64,000 nucleotides of DNA from NCBI GenBank assembly GCA_037045355.1, contig JBAOHO010000016.1, positions 1-64,000 on the forward strand. The letters are read 5' to 3'. This DNA is from Candidatus Nanopelagicales bacterium (GTDB lineage Bacteria; Actinomycetota; Actinomycetes; S36-B12; GCA-2699445). The position numbers were made by a program, and so were the translations under genes. The notes under the pieces are model-generated. The model was not told where the DNA came from. It saw nothing but the letters and a program-made list of their open reading frames with translations, and made no database searches. Positions 51,663 to 61,809 of the stretch are shown here, one piece after another (within the stretch, counting starts at the first letter, position 1; each line of letters begins with the position of its first letter).

Positions 51663-52745
51663 ATGGCAGACATTCTCATGACCGGGTTCCCGGGATTCCT
51701 GGGTTCCGCCCTACTCCCCCTCATCCTCGAACGCCGCGCAGGCGACGGGGCAGTGTGCCTCGTGCAAGAGCACTTTCGGGATCAGGCCCAGGAAAGGCTG
51801 GATGCTCTCACCGAGGAGCATCCGGTCTTGGAGGACCGGGTCGAACTTGTCGTGGGTGACATCACCGAACCGGGGTTGGGCCTCGATCCGGACAGAGTGA
51901 CGGACTTCGTCGAGGTGTTCCACCTGGCAGCCGTGTACGACCTCGCAGTCGCCGAGGATCTGGCCCATCGGGTCAACGTCGAGGGCACGAACAATGTGAT
52001 CGCACTGTGCCGGGAGATGCCGGGCCTGCGCCGCCTGCAGTACGTGAGCACGTGCTACGTGAGTGGCTCGCACCATGGGGTCTACACCGAGGATGACCTC
52101 GACACCGGGCAGTCTTTCCAGAACCACTACGAGCAGACCAAGTTCGAAGCGGAGATGCTGGTGCGCGATGCCATGAATGACGGCATGCCCGCGACCATCT
52201 ACCGACCGGGCATCGTCGTCGGCGACTCAGTGACCGGCGAGACCCAGAAGTACGACGGCCCCTATTTCGTCATCCAATTCCTGATGATGCAGCCCCCGGG
52301 ACATGCGCTCGTCCCCCGGGTCGCCGATCCGGACAAGATCCAGATGAGTATCGTTCCGCGCGACTTCGTGGTGTCCGCGATCGACGCGCTCAGCGTCATG
52401 CCAGAGGCCGTCGGCAAGACATATGCGCTCACCGATCCCCAGGCCCCGACCGTTCGCCGGATGGTCGACGAGTTCTGCCGGCTCCTGGACCGGGATCCCC
52501 ACTGGGTGCGTGTTCCGCTCCGGCTGTCGCGCACCGTGGTGGGAATGCCATTCGTGGAACAGTTGCTGGGATTCCCCGAGGAGGCACTCGCCTACTTCGC
52601 GCACCCCACCATCTACGACACCACTCACGCCACAACGGACTTGGAGACCGTCGGGCTGAGATGCCCGGCGTTCCTGGACTACGCGCCCAACATGATCGAC
52701 TTCGTGCGCGCGCACCCGGACGTGTCATCCCAAGCGATGGTGTAA
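51663..52745 (+). CDS. Extended SDR, fatty-acyl/thioester reductase-like
   Basis: The 360-residue NAD(P)-dependent extended SDR has MTGFPGFLGSALL (G-x-x-G-x-x-G), 'FHLAAVYDLAV', the Ser/Thr region 'LQYVSTCYVSGSHHG', YEQTKFEAE (Y-x-x-x-K) and 'IYRPGIVVGDS'. These match the NAD-binding-4 (male-sterility/thioester reductase) group that reduces acyl thioesters or acts on acyl chains. The substrate is unknown. The ATG at 51663 is 51 bases after the pduO stop; the longer frame begins inside pduO. It converges on atpC. Confidence 0.85.
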   Translation: MADILMTGFPGFLGSALLPLILERRAGDGAVCLVQEHFRDQAQERLDALTEEHPVLEDRVELVVGDITEPGLGLDPDRVTDFVEVFHLAAVYDLAVAEDLAHRVNVEGTNNVIALCREMPGLRRLQYVSTCYVSGSHHGVYTEDDLDTGQSFQNHYEQTKFEAEMLVRDAMNDGMPATIYRPGIVVGDSVTGETQKYDGPYFVIQFLMMQPPGHALVPRVADPDKIQMSIVPRDFVVSAIDALSVMPEAVGKTYALTDPQAPTVRRMVDEFCRLLDRDPHWVRVPLRLSRTVVGMPFVEQLLGFPEEALAYFAHPTIYDTTHATTDLETVGLRCPAFLDYAPNMIDFVRAHPDVSSQAMV

Positions 52746-52794
52746 CGCCGGATCTAAGAGCACGGGCCAAGAGCCCCGGCGCCAGCGGCCCGGA

Positions 52795-53202
52795 TCAATG
52801 CGACAGGCCGCCGGCCTGACCGCGCAAGGCAACGTCGATGCGGGTCTCGGCCCTCTTGAGCGCGGCGATCTCGTCCGGATCGTCGGCACCGGCGGCTTCC
52901 GCCCGGGCTTTGGCCGCCTTGGCGCGCTCAACGTCGATCTCCTCGGCCAGTTCGGCGGTCTCGGCGAGGATCTTGATGGTGTCGCTGTCCAGTGAGAAGA
53001 AACCCCCATGGACCGCGTAGAGCTGCTCCCCGTCGTCGGGCAACTCGACCCGTACGGCACTGTCGGCCAGCAGGGCGAGCACCGGTTCGTGCCCCGGCAG
53101 GATACCCATCGTGCCCTCGACGGTCTTGAGCACGACGGACTTCGCCGTGCCCTGCCACACCAAGCGGCCCACCGAGACGATCTCGACGTTGAGCTCGCCC
53201 AT
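52795..53202 (-). CDS. atpC: ATP synthase F1 epsilon subunit
   Basis: The 135-residue protein has the N-terminal beta-sandwich 'VEGTMGILPGHEPVLALL' and 'AVHGGFFSLDSDTIKILAE', and the C-terminal helices 'EEIDVERAKAAKARAEA' that can inhibit rotation. The ATG lies two bases after the atpD stop; the longer frame upstream overlaps atpD. It is the last gene of the operon. A 6-bp stem CGGGCC/GGCCCG at 52763-52792 could end transcription but has an 18-base loop. Confidence 0.95.
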   Translation of the reverse strand: MGELNVEIVSVGRLVWQGTAKSVVLKTVEGTMGILPGHEPVLALLADSAVRVELPDDGEQLYAVHGGFFSLDSDTIKILAETAELAEEIDVERAKAAKARAEAAGADDPDEIAALKRAETRIDVALRGQAGGLSH

Positions 53203-53204
53203 GA

Positions 53205-54677
<1,473 letters not shown>

Positions 54678-54686
54678 ATGCCCTCC

Positions 54687-55646
54687 TCAGCTTCCTGCAT
54701 TTGCAGAGGCCAGCGCGTCGGCTCCGCCGACGATCTCGCTGATCTCCTGGGTGATCTCGGACTGACGGGCCTGGTTGGCCAGCCTGGTGTAGGTCTTGAT
54801 GAGTTCCTCGGCGTTGTCCGTGGCGGACTTGCAGGCCCGGCGCCGAGCTGCGTGCTCGGAGGCAGCGGACATCAAGAGCGCCGCGTAGACGGCATCCTCG
54901 ACGTACCGAGGCAGCAGTTCGTCCAGCACGGCGTCTGCACCCGGCTCGAAGTCGTACAGCGGGAAGACCGGCTTGTCCTGACCGGGCTCGTTGGTGGGGC
55001 GGCCCAGATGCTGCTCCGAGATGTCGACTTCCTCTTCGACCACCTCGAGGGGCAGCATGCGGCGCACTCGCGGTTCCTGGGTGACCATGTTCACGAAGTG
55101 GGTGTATACGACGTGGATCTCGTCGGCGCCGCCATCTTCGGTGCGCATCAGGAATCGCTCCAGCAGCGCACCGGCGATTTCCTTGGCGTGTGCGTATTCG
55201 GGTTGGTCGCTGAAGCCGACCCACTCTCCGCCCACTTCGCGCTCGCGGAACTTGTAGTACCCCGCACCCTTGCGCCCGACGACGAAGGGGATGACCTCTT
55301 CGAATCCTCGTTCGTCCTTCAGCAGTCTGGTCAGCGCTTCGCCTTCGCGGATCGCATTCACCGAGTAGGCCCCGGCCAACCCTCGGTCTGCGGTGATGAC
55401 CAGGTAGATGGCCCGTTGCTCGAGCCGAGCCTTGGCTGTCAGCGGGTGCTTTTCGACACCTGAGGCATGGGTGGCGGCCGCACTGATGGCGTCGAAGAGC
55501 GCGCGCGTGTAGGGGATGGCCGCATGCAGTTGCTTCTGGGCTTTCACGATGCGAGATGAGGCGATCATCTCCATCGCCTTCGTGATCTTCTTGGTCGACT
55601 GCACCGACCTGATCTTGCGTCGGTAGACCCGCTGCTGTGCACCCAT
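54687..55646 (-). CDS. atpG: ATP synthase F1 gamma subunit
   Basis: The 319-residue rotor stalk has the N-terminal helix 'YRRKIRSVQSTKKITKAMEMIASSRIVKAQ' pattern, 'TADRGLAGAYSVNAIR' and the C-terminal helix 'ARQSEITQEISEIVGGADAL'. The length, somewhat over that of E. coli (about 290), is usual for actinobacteria. Six bases separate it from atpA. Confidence 0.97.
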   Translation of the reverse strand: MGAQQRVYRRKIRSVQSTKKITKAMEMIASSRIVKAQKQLHAAIPYTRALFDAISAAATHASGVEKHPLTAKARLEQRAIYLVITADRGLAGAYSVNAIREGEALTRLLKDERGFEEVIPFVVGRKGAGYYKFREREVGGEWVGFSDQPEYAHAKEIAGALLERFLMRTEDGGADEIHVVYTHFVNMVTQEPRVRRMLPLEVVEEEVDISEQHLGRPTNEPGQDKPVFPLYDFEPGADAVLDELLPRYVEDAVYAALLMSAASEHAARRRACKSATDNAEELIKTYTRLANQARQSEITQEISEIVGGADALASANAGS

Positions 55647-55652
55647 CGTGGA

Positions 55653-57290
55653 TCAGGCCTTTCGGACCTTCTTGGTGATCTTGGCGTGTTCGATGTCGCC
55701 TTCGGCCATGGCCTCGACTTCCGGTTCATGGCCGAGCAGAGTGCCCTCGCTGGTGCGGAACTGCGATTTGAAGTCGCCGATGGCGCCGTCAAGGGCGGCG
55801 ATGCTGTCGTCGGACAGGTCGCCCGAATCACGGATCGCAGCCAGCAGATCGGCCTTGTCCCGACGCAGATAGTCCAGGAACTCCTTGTCGAAGCGACGGA
55901 TGTCGCCCAGCGGAACCTCGTCCAACTGACCGGACGTGCCGGACCACACCGAGACCACCGCCTCTTCCATGGGGTACGGCTGGTATTGCGGCTGCTTGAG
56001 CAACTCCACCAGACGCGAACCACGCTCCAACTGCGCCTTCGACGCTGCATCCAAGTCCGAGCCGAAGGCCGCGAACGCCTCCAGTTCACGGAATTGGGCG
56101 AGGTTCAGACGCAGGCTGCCCGCGACCTTCTTCATGGCCTTGGGCTGTGCAGCGCCACCCACGCGGGACACCGAGATGCCCACGTTGATAGCCGGACGGA
56201 CACCGGAGTTGAACAGGTCGGACTCCAAGAAGCACTGTCCGTCGGTGATGGAGATGACGTTGGTCGGGATGTACGCCGAGACGTCGTTGGCCTTGGTCTC
56301 GATGATCGGCAGCCCGGTCATCGACCCGCCCCCGAGGTCGTCGCTGAGCTTCGCACAGCGTTCGAGCAGCCGCGAGTGCAGGTAGAAGACGTCACCCGGG
56401 TAGGCCTCGCGGCCCGGGGGACGACGCAGAAGCAGGGACACGGCCCGGTAGGCCTCGGCCTGCTTGGACAAGTCGTCGAAGACGATGAGGACATGCTTGC
56501 CCTCGTACATCCAATGCTGGCCGATCGCTGAACCGGTGTAGGGAGCGAGGTACTTGAAGCCGGCAGGGTCCGATGCGGGGGCGGCAACGATGGTCGTGTA
56601 CTCCATCGCCCCCTGCTCCTCGAGAGCACCGCGTACGCCGGCGATGGTGGACCCCTTCTGGCCGATGGCGACGTAGATGCATCGAACCTGCTTCGTGGGG
56701 TCGCCGCTGGCCCAGTTCAACTTCTGGTTGATGATGGTGTCGATCGCCAAGGCGGTCTTGCCGGTCTGGCGGTCGCCGATGATCAGCTGCCGCTGTCCAC
56801 GCCCGATCGCTGTCATGGCGTCGACGGCTTTGATGCCCGTGAGCATCGGCTCCTTCACCGGCTGCCGTTGGACGACGGTGGGCGCCTGGAGTTCGAGGGC
56901 GCGCCTGTGATCCGTCTGGATCTCGCCGAGCCCGTCGATCGGCTCCCCCAGCGGGTTCACGACGCGGCCGAGGAAGTTGTCGCCGACAGGCACGGAGAGA
57001 ACCTCGCCGGTGCGCCGCACCTCTTGACCCTCTTCGATCGCTGAGCCATCCCCGAGCAGCACGGTGCCGATCTCGCGGACGTCGAGGTTCAGTGCGAGAC
57101 CCAGAAGCCCGCCCTTGAACTCGAGCAACTCGTTGGTCATGGCGGAGTGAAGACCCTCGACTCGGGCGATGCCGTCGCCGGTCTCCAGCACGCGGCCGAC
57201 TTCGTCGCGCGAGGTGCCGGCCTCGTACGCCGAGACATTGCGCTCGATCGCATTGCGGATCTCATCCGGCTGGATTGTCAGCTCGGTCAT
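55653..57290 (-). CDS. atpA: ATP synthase F1 alpha subunit
   Basis: The 545-residue non-catalytic nucleotide-binding subunit has Walker A GDRQTGKTALAIDT, 'VGDNFLGRVVNPLGEPIDG', Walker B 'KHVLIVFDDLSKQAEAYR' with the alpha signature 'PAINVGISVSRVGGAAQ'. The C-terminal extension of about 40 residues beyond E. coli AtpA is like that of other actinobacteria. It lies between atpH and atpG. Confidence 0.98.
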   Translation of the reverse strand: MTELTIQPDEIRNAIERNVSAYEAGTSRDEVGRVLETGDGIARVEGLHSAMTNELLEFKGGLLGLALNLDVREIGTVLLGDGSAIEEGQEVRRTGEVLSVPVGDNFLGRVVNPLGEPIDGLGEIQTDHRRALELQAPTVVQRQPVKEPMLTGIKAVDAMTAIGRGQRQLIIGDRQTGKTALAIDTIINQKLNWASGDPTKQVRCIYVAIGQKGSTIAGVRGALEEQGAMEYTTIVAAPASDPAGFKYLAPYTGSAIGQHWMYEGKHVLIVFDDLSKQAEAYRAVSLLLRRPPGREAYPGDVFYLHSRLLERCAKLSDDLGGGSMTGLPIIETKANDVSAYIPTNVISITDGQCFLESDLFNSGVRPAINVGISVSRVGGAAQPKAMKKVAGSLRLNLAQFRELEAFAAFGSDLDAASKAQLERGSRLVELLKQPQYQPYPMEEAVVSVWSGTSGQLDEVPLGDIRRFDKEFLDYLRRDKADLLAAIRDSGDLSDDSIAALDGAIGDFKSQFRTSEGTLLGHEPEVEAMAEGDIEHAKITKKVRKA

Positions 57291-57311
57291 TCTGCTCCTT
57301 CTGCTGCTGCC

Positions 57312-58121
57312 TCAGCCGGTGACCCGGCGACGGGCTGTCTCGATACGTCCGGAGATGCTGCCATCGATGACTTCATCGCCGATCTGCACGGTGATCCCCC
57401 CCACAAGGGCGGGGTCGATTTCGAAATTGATGGCCACCTGCTGGTTGTAGATCCGTTCCAGCACGGCTGCAAGGCGAGTGGCCTGGTCGTCGGCCAGGGG
57501 ACGCGCGCAGCGCACGACAGCGACCAGTTTTCCGCGCCGTTCGGCGGCGAGGTCGGCCATCTGGTCCACGGCCTGGTCCAGGCGCCGTCCCCGCAGGTGC
57601 GACGTCACGAAACTGAGGACCTCCACGGTGACCGGCGACGCCTTGTCACGCAGGAGGTCGGAGATGATGGCGCTCTTGTTCTCGGAGGGCAGCGCCGGAG
57701 AGGACAGCACCATCTGCAGATCCGCGTCAGCGATCGCCACTCGTCCGAAGCGGAACAACTCGTCTTCGACTCGATCCAGATCGCCGGACTTCTCGGCGGC
57801 GCCGAAGAGGCACTCGACGCCGGCGAACTCGTACGCGTCCACCATGTCGGAGGGGGTGGACCAGCGTTGCCCAGCCACCGTGCCCGCAATATCTATCGCC
57901 AGTTGGCTGGCGCGACCTTGCAGTAGTCCGGTGACGATGCTGGTGCGTTCATCAGCTGGACGACCAGCATCAGACAGCGCTCCGCGCAACTGTTTCTCCC
58001 GACCGACCAGGTCAGCCACCCGCAACAAATCCCGACCGGCTGCCTCGAGTTCGGGATTGTCGAAAGCAGCGTTCACGGTTTCGCGAACCTTTGCCAACGA
58101 GGTACGGGAGCTTCCGATCAT
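57312..58121 (-). CDS. atpH: ATP synthase F1 delta subunit
   Basis: The 269-residue protein is about 90 residues longer than E. coli delta, as in Streptomyces-type operons. It shows the C-terminal conserved 'EIDPALVGGITVQIGDEVIDGSI'. It joins the peripheral stalk to the head of F1. Unlike mycobacteria, where a second b chain is fused to delta, b and delta are separate here. The ATG overlaps the atpF stop by one base (TGATG). Confidence 0.95.
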   Translation of the reverse strand: MIGSSRTSLAKVRETVNAAFDNPELEAAGRDLLRVADLVGREKQLRGALSDAGRPADERTSIVTGLLQGRASQLAIDIAGTVAGQRWSTPSDMVDAYEFAGVECLFGAAEKSGDLDRVEDELFRFGRVAIADADLQMVLSSPALPSENKSAIISDLLRDKASPVTVEVLSFVTSHLRGRRLDQAVDQMADLAAERRGKLVAVVRCARPLADDQATRLAAVLERIYNQQVAINFEIDPALVGGITVQIGDEVIDGSISGRIETARRRVTG

Positions 58122-58684
58122 CAGGCTTGATCCTTGGCCGCCGACTGTTCGAGATCCGCGATGAAACGATCGACCACCGCGCGGGCCCGCTGATCGTCCT
58201 CGAGCGATTCCCCGACAATGCGACCGGCCAGGCTGACCGCGAGACCGCCCACGTCCTGGCGCAGTGCGGCGACGGTCTGAGTGCGTTCGGCGGCGAGTTG
58301 GGCCTCACCGCGTTGCGCGATCGCGGACCTTTCCGTCTCGGCTTGCTGCCGGGCCTGGTCGACGATGGCTTTGCCGTCGGCTTCCGCTTTGGCGCGGATG
58401 TCCGCCGCCTCCTGGTGGGCGTTGGCGATCTGCTCCTTGTACCGCGCCATCATCGCGTTGGCCTCAGCCTCGGCGGCGGCGGCGCGTTCGATGCCGCCCT
58501 CGATCGCCTCGGTGCGATCCGACAACGTCTTCTGGATGTTGGGAAGGACGAGCTTCCACAACGCGAAGAAGACGATGAAGAACGCGATGCCACCCAGGAT
58601 GAGTTCGTCCAGCGGTACGGCGAGGACGCTTGGGGTCTCGCCTTCACCGCCGGAGGCGGAGATGGCTGAAGCGAAGGAGATCAC
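58121..58684 (-). CDS. atpF: ATP synthase Fo b subunit
   Basis: The 187-residue protein has an N-terminal membrane helix ('ELILGGIAFFIVFFALWKLVLPNIQ') and a long charged alpha-helix rich in Ala, Glu and Arg ('AAAAEAEANAMMARYKEQIANAHQEA' type), the peripheral stalk. There is a single b gene. It follows atpE by 16 bases. Confidence 0.96.
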   Translation of the reverse strand: MISFASAISASGGEGETPSVLAVPLDELILGGIAFFIVFFALWKLVLPNIQKTLSDRTEAIEGGIERAAAAEAEANAMMARYKEQIANAHQEAADIRAKAEADGKAIVDQARQQAETERSAIAQRGEAQLAAERTQTVAALRQDVGGLAVSLAGRIVGESLEDDQRARAVVDRFIADLEQSAAKDQA

Positions 58685-58700
58685 TTGGGTTCCTCGGTGC

Positions 58701-58928
58701 TCAGACGCCGTACACGAACGGGACGACGAAGCCGATCAGCGCCAGCGCCTCGGCCAGCGCGAAGCCCAGCAGCATGTTCTGGCGGATGACACCGTACGCC
58801 TCGGGTTGGCGAGCGATGGCCTGCACACCTTGACCGAAGATGATGCCGATACCGACACCAGGGCCGATGGCGGCCAGACCGTAGCCGACCGAACCGATCG
58901 AGCCGGAGAGCTCCGCGAGCAGAGTCAT
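58701..58928 (-). CDS. atpE: ATP synthase Fo c subunit
   Basis: The 75-residue hairpin proteolipid has helix 1 GSVGYGLAAIGPGVGIGIIFG, the polar loop ARQPE and helix 2 with the ion-binding Glu in LGFALAEALALIGF. The residue after the Glu is Ala and helix 1 lacks the Gln of sodium-type rings, so protons are the likely coupling ion. The 86-bp gap to atpB, long for this operon, contains a hairpin just upstream of the ATG. Confidence 0.97.
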   Translation of the reverse strand: MTLLAELSGSIGSVGYGLAAIGPGVGIGIIFGQGVQAIARQPEAYGVIRQNMLLGFALAEALALIGFVVPFVYGV

Positions 58929-58950
58929 TGTCAGATTTCCTTCCGGTTGG

Positions 58951-58969
58951 CCGACGGGCGGTCCGTCGG
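58951..58969 (-). promoter_or_regulatory. Hairpin in the atpB-atpE intergenic RNA
   Basis: CCGACGG and CCGTCGG form a 7-bp stem with a 5-base loop, 22 bases before the atpE ATG. It may set the extra translation or stability that the multi-copy c subunit needs. Confidence 0.4.
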
Positions 58970-59014
58970 TCTAGGAGCAGTGCGAGTCTATCCGTTCAGT
59001 TGTGACCGTATTTC

Positions 59015-59815
59015 TCAGTGGTCTGCGTGCAGAGCCCCTGAGATGTAGACGGCGGTGAGCAGCGTGAAGATGTAGGCCTGCAGGGCCTGGATCAGCATCT
59101 CGAAGGCGGTCAACGCGATCACGACCACGAACGACACCGCTGATCCGAGCGCGCCGATGACGGTGGCACTGAACAGGTACCAGGCCGCCACGGTGAACGT
59201 GGTCAGCAGCAGGTGGCCCGCGAACATGTTGGCGAAAAGACGGACACAGTGCGTGAACGGGCGAACGACGATGTTCGAGATGAACTCGATCGGGGCGAGG
59301 ATCACATACAGCGGCTTCGGCAGGCCGGGCGGGAACATCATGTTCTTGAAGAAGCCGAAGAAGCCCTGATTCTTGATCCCGAGCGGGACCCACGTGAAGT
59401 AGACGATGAGCGCGAACGCCACCGGGATGGCGAACACACTGGTGACGGGGAAGAGAACCCCGGGCACGATTCCCATGAAGTTCAGAATCCAGATGAAGAA
59501 GAAGAAGGAGAACAACAGCGGGACGAACTTCTCGCCCCCGCGTCCGATCACGTCACGCGCGATGCCGTCGCTGATGAAGTTGTAGCCCAACTCGCCGACG
59601 TTCTGGGCGCCTCGGGGCACCACCTGCGGCTTGCGGAACGCGAACCAGAAGAACCCGATCACGACGAACGCGCCGATGAACAGCAAGATCATCGCCTTGT
59701 TGAAACCGAATGGTCCGATTTGCCAAACGTCGTCGAAGAAGAAGATCTCAGTGCCTGGAGCCGGGAAAGCGCAATCGGGGAAGTTGCATCCCCATGCGGA
59801 TGAACTGAGTGCCAT
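59015..59815 (-). CDS. atpB: ATP synthase Fo a subunit
   Basis: The 266-residue membrane protein has the essential Arg in FTHCVRLFANMFAGHLLL and the C-terminal 'FEMLIQALQAYIFTLLTAVYISGAL', the two half-channel helices. About five to six helices are predicted. The N-terminal segment carries two Cys (WGCNFPDCAFPAPG) that could form a disulphide outside. The gene starts two bases before the end of the atpZ-like gene region on the minus strand. Confidence 0.97.
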   Translation of the reverse strand: MALSSSAWGCNFPDCAFPAPGTEIFFFDDVWQIGPFGFNKAMILLFIGAFVVIGFFWFAFRKPQVVPRGAQNVGELGYNFISDGIARDVIGRGGEKFVPLLFSFFFFIWILNFMGIVPGVLFPVTSVFAIPVAFALIVYFTWVPLGIKNQGFFGFFKNMMFPPGLPKPLYVILAPIEFISNIVVRPFTHCVRLFANMFAGHLLLTTFTVAAWYLFSATVIGALGSAVSFVVVIALTAFEMLIQALQAYIFTLLTAVYISGALHADH

Positions 59816-59817
59816 CT

Positions 59818-60132
59818 TCAGACCTCACTCGAGCGTTCGATGCGGGCGCGAGTCATGCGAGCGGACCACGACCGCGAGCCGGAGATTTCCAAAGCGGGAG
59901 CCTTCGTACCCAGCTGGCGGATACGGATCATGGACAGGTAGAGCCCCAAACCCAGACCCAGGAGCACTCCTACCGCGGCACCCGCGACCGGGAATCCGAG
60001 CCAGCGACCCAGCAACCATCCGCCGACACCGTAGATCAACATGCCCGCGAGCATCCGGCTCATGATCGCCCAGGCTTCGTTGCCGGTGACGCGGGCGGCG
60101 TCCTGCGCGGCGGAAGTCTGAGCGGGGGTCAC
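59818..60132 (-). CDS. AtpZ/AtpI-family small membrane protein
   Basis: The 104-residue protein has two membrane helices ('IMSRMLAGMLIYGVGGWLLGRWLG' and 'VAGAAVGVLLGLGLGLYLSMI') with the glycine-rich AtpZ look, flanked by a polar N-terminus and a basic C-terminus. AtpZ with AtpI helps assemble the c ring or takes up Mg2+/Ca2+ in other bacteria. It is placed immediately before atpB, two bases away. Confidence 0.8.
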   Translation of the reverse strand: MTPAQTSAAQDAARVTGNEAWAIMSRMLAGMLIYGVGGWLLGRWLGFPVAGAAVGVLLGLGLGLYLSMIRIRQLGTKAPALEISGSRSWSARMTRARIERSSEV

Positions 60133-60212
60133 GGCGGAACGTTATCAGGCGAAGGTGCCCGGCTCAGGTCGGGGGGTTGCCGTTCGGCCAGATTCACCAC
60201 ACCGGCGCAGGC

Positions 60213-60656
60213 TCAGCGCTCCGCGGAGTATTTCGACGACTCTTTCACCGCACGCGGCACATTCTCGGGGTCCACGTACAGCACTTTCGTCCGGCTGAAT
60301 ATGACGACCTCGCAGGCCGTCCAGACAAGGGTGCAGGCAAGGATGGTCAGAGCGAAAGCCTTGGTGTCGAATGCGGTCGTCCCCTGCAGTACGAGAAGGA
60401 GACCGAGGAGGACCCCGATCTTGATGATGTAGAGCGTCATGGCCACCATGAGCCCCATCTGCGGGTTGTTGCGCAGCACGGCACCCAACACCAGTTGGCC
60501 GATCATGAAGAACACAACGACGACAGCAGTACCGAGCAGGGCTCCCAGACCTGCAGCGGATCCCCCGAAGATCCACACGCCGGCCGTGATCACCAGTCCG
60601 GCGCCGGCCGTGGGCAAGGCAGCGCCGCGCACGATGGTCCGGGTGAACTGATCCAT
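60213..60656 (-). CDS. atpI: AtpI-like ATP synthase protein I
   Basis: The 147-residue membrane protein has four helices ('GLVITAGVWIFGGSAAGLGAL', 'AVVVVFFMIGQLVLGAVL', 'LMVAMTLYIIKIGVLLGLLLVL', 'ALTILACTLVWTACEVVIF') and a polar tail. Proteins of this length and shape precede atpB in Streptomyces and relatives as protein I. The gap of 80 bases to the next gene holds no clear signal. Confidence 0.85.
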   Translation of the reverse strand: MDQFTRTIVRGAALPTAGAGLVITAGVWIFGGSAAGLGALLGTAVVVVFFMIGQLVLGAVLRNNPQMGLMVAMTLYIIKIGVLLGLLLVLQGTTAFDTKAFALTILACTLVWTACEVVIFSRTKVLYVDPENVPRAVKESSKYSAER

Positions 60657-60685
60657 TGGAAGAGGCTAACAGTGGGCCCAGCCGG

Positions 60686-61804
60686 TCAGGACGCCTCCGC
60701 AGCCGGCTGGTCTTCGGAAATTCGGCGTCCGGGCGGACTGCGCAACACGGCCAAGACGAGCAGGAACAACACGACACCGCCGCCGATGGCGACGGGTACC
60801 GGCAGAAACGCCAACGCCACAGTGGTTCCGGCGACAACCAGAGCCCAGCCGTAGAGCAACAACACCGCACCGCGGTGCGAGTGCCCCATCTCCATGATCC
60901 GGTGGTGCAGATGCTCCTTGTCGGGCGCGAACGGCGAACGCCCTGCCCAGGTGCGGCGCAGAACCGCCAGCCCCACATCGGCCACCGGTAGTGCGAGCAC
61001 GGCCAACGGGATGAGCAACGGCAACAGCACAGGGGCCAACGTGGTCGATCCGATGGCGTTGGGATCGACGCGACCCACCAAGGTGATGGTGCTGGCGGCG
61101 AGCAGCAGTCCGAGCAACATCGAACCCGTGTCACCCATGAACACCCGGGCCCGGTAGAAGTTGTGAGGCAGGAACCCCAGGCAAGCTCCGACGCATGCGA
61201 CTGAGGCGAGTGTCGACAACGCCGCTCGGTCGAATCCGTTCACCACATTGAGCAGGTAGGAGTAGGCGAAGAAGCCTGCTGCGGCGATGGCAGCGATACC
61301 CGCCGCCAGTCCATCCAGTCCGTCGACGAAGTTGATGGCGTTGACGGTGAACACCACGATGAACACGGTTACGAGCACGCTGGAGAGGGGATCCAGGACC
61401 AGCACCCCGCCGATCGGCAGCCAAGAGATCGAGATACCGCCGTAGGCGATGATGCCGCCGGCGAGCACCTGTCCGCTGAACTTGGTCAGGGCGTCCAGTC
61501 CGTAACGGTCGTCCAACGCGCCGATAGCCACGAGGACGACTGCAGCGACGACCAGCGACCAGATCGTGCCCGGACCACGTTCGAACACCTGGCTCATCAG
61601 GGGCAGTTGGCTGGCGACCAGGAATGCGGCGATGAGCCCCACGAAGATGGCCAAGCCCCCGAGTCGGGGGGTCGGCATCGAATGAACATCGCGGTCACGA
61701 ACCTCGGCCATGGCCCCCCACGAAAGCGCCAACTGACGCGCGAAGGGCGTGAGAAGGTACGTCGCGGCAGCGGCGACGAACAGGCAGAGCAGGGACTCGC
61801 GCAC
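60686..61804 (-). CDS. WecA/MraY-family glycosyl-1-phosphate transferase
   Basis: The 372-residue polytopic enzyme (about eleven helices) has the family motifs MPTPRLGGLAIF, 'GALDDRYGLDAL' (DD), 'NAINFVDGLDGLAAG' (N-x-x-N-x-x-D-G), ARVFMGDTGSMLLG and the His-rich loop PDKEHLHHRIMEMGHS. It moves a UDP-sugar phosphate (GlcNAc-1-P most likely) onto decaprenyl phosphate, starting wall polymer or arabinogalactan-type linker synthesis. The GTG start lies five bases after the glyA stop. Confidence 0.9.
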   Translation of the reverse strand: MRESLLCLFVAAAATYLLTPFARQLALSWGAMAEVRDRDVHSMPTPRLGGLAIFVGLIAAFLVASQLPLMSQVFERGPGTIWSLVVAAVVLVAIGALDDRYGLDALTKFSGQVLAGGIIAYGGISISWLPIGGVLVLDPLSSVLVTVFIVVFTVNAINFVDGLDGLAAGIAAIAAAGFFAYSYLLNVVNGFDRAALSTLASVACVGACLGFLPHNFYRARVFMGDTGSMLLGLLLAASTITLVGRVDPNAIGSTTLAPVLLPLLIPLAVLALPVADVGLAVLRRTWAGRSPFAPDKEHLHHRIMEMGHSHRGAVLLLYGWALVVAGTTVALAFLPVPVAIGGGVVLFLLVLAVLRSPPGRRISEDQPAAEAS

Positions 61805-61809
61805 CAGCC

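Noticed and set aside
58701..58928. Sodium-coupled c ring
   Set aside because: The residue after the ion-binding Glu is Ala and helix 1 has no Gln at the sodium ligand position.
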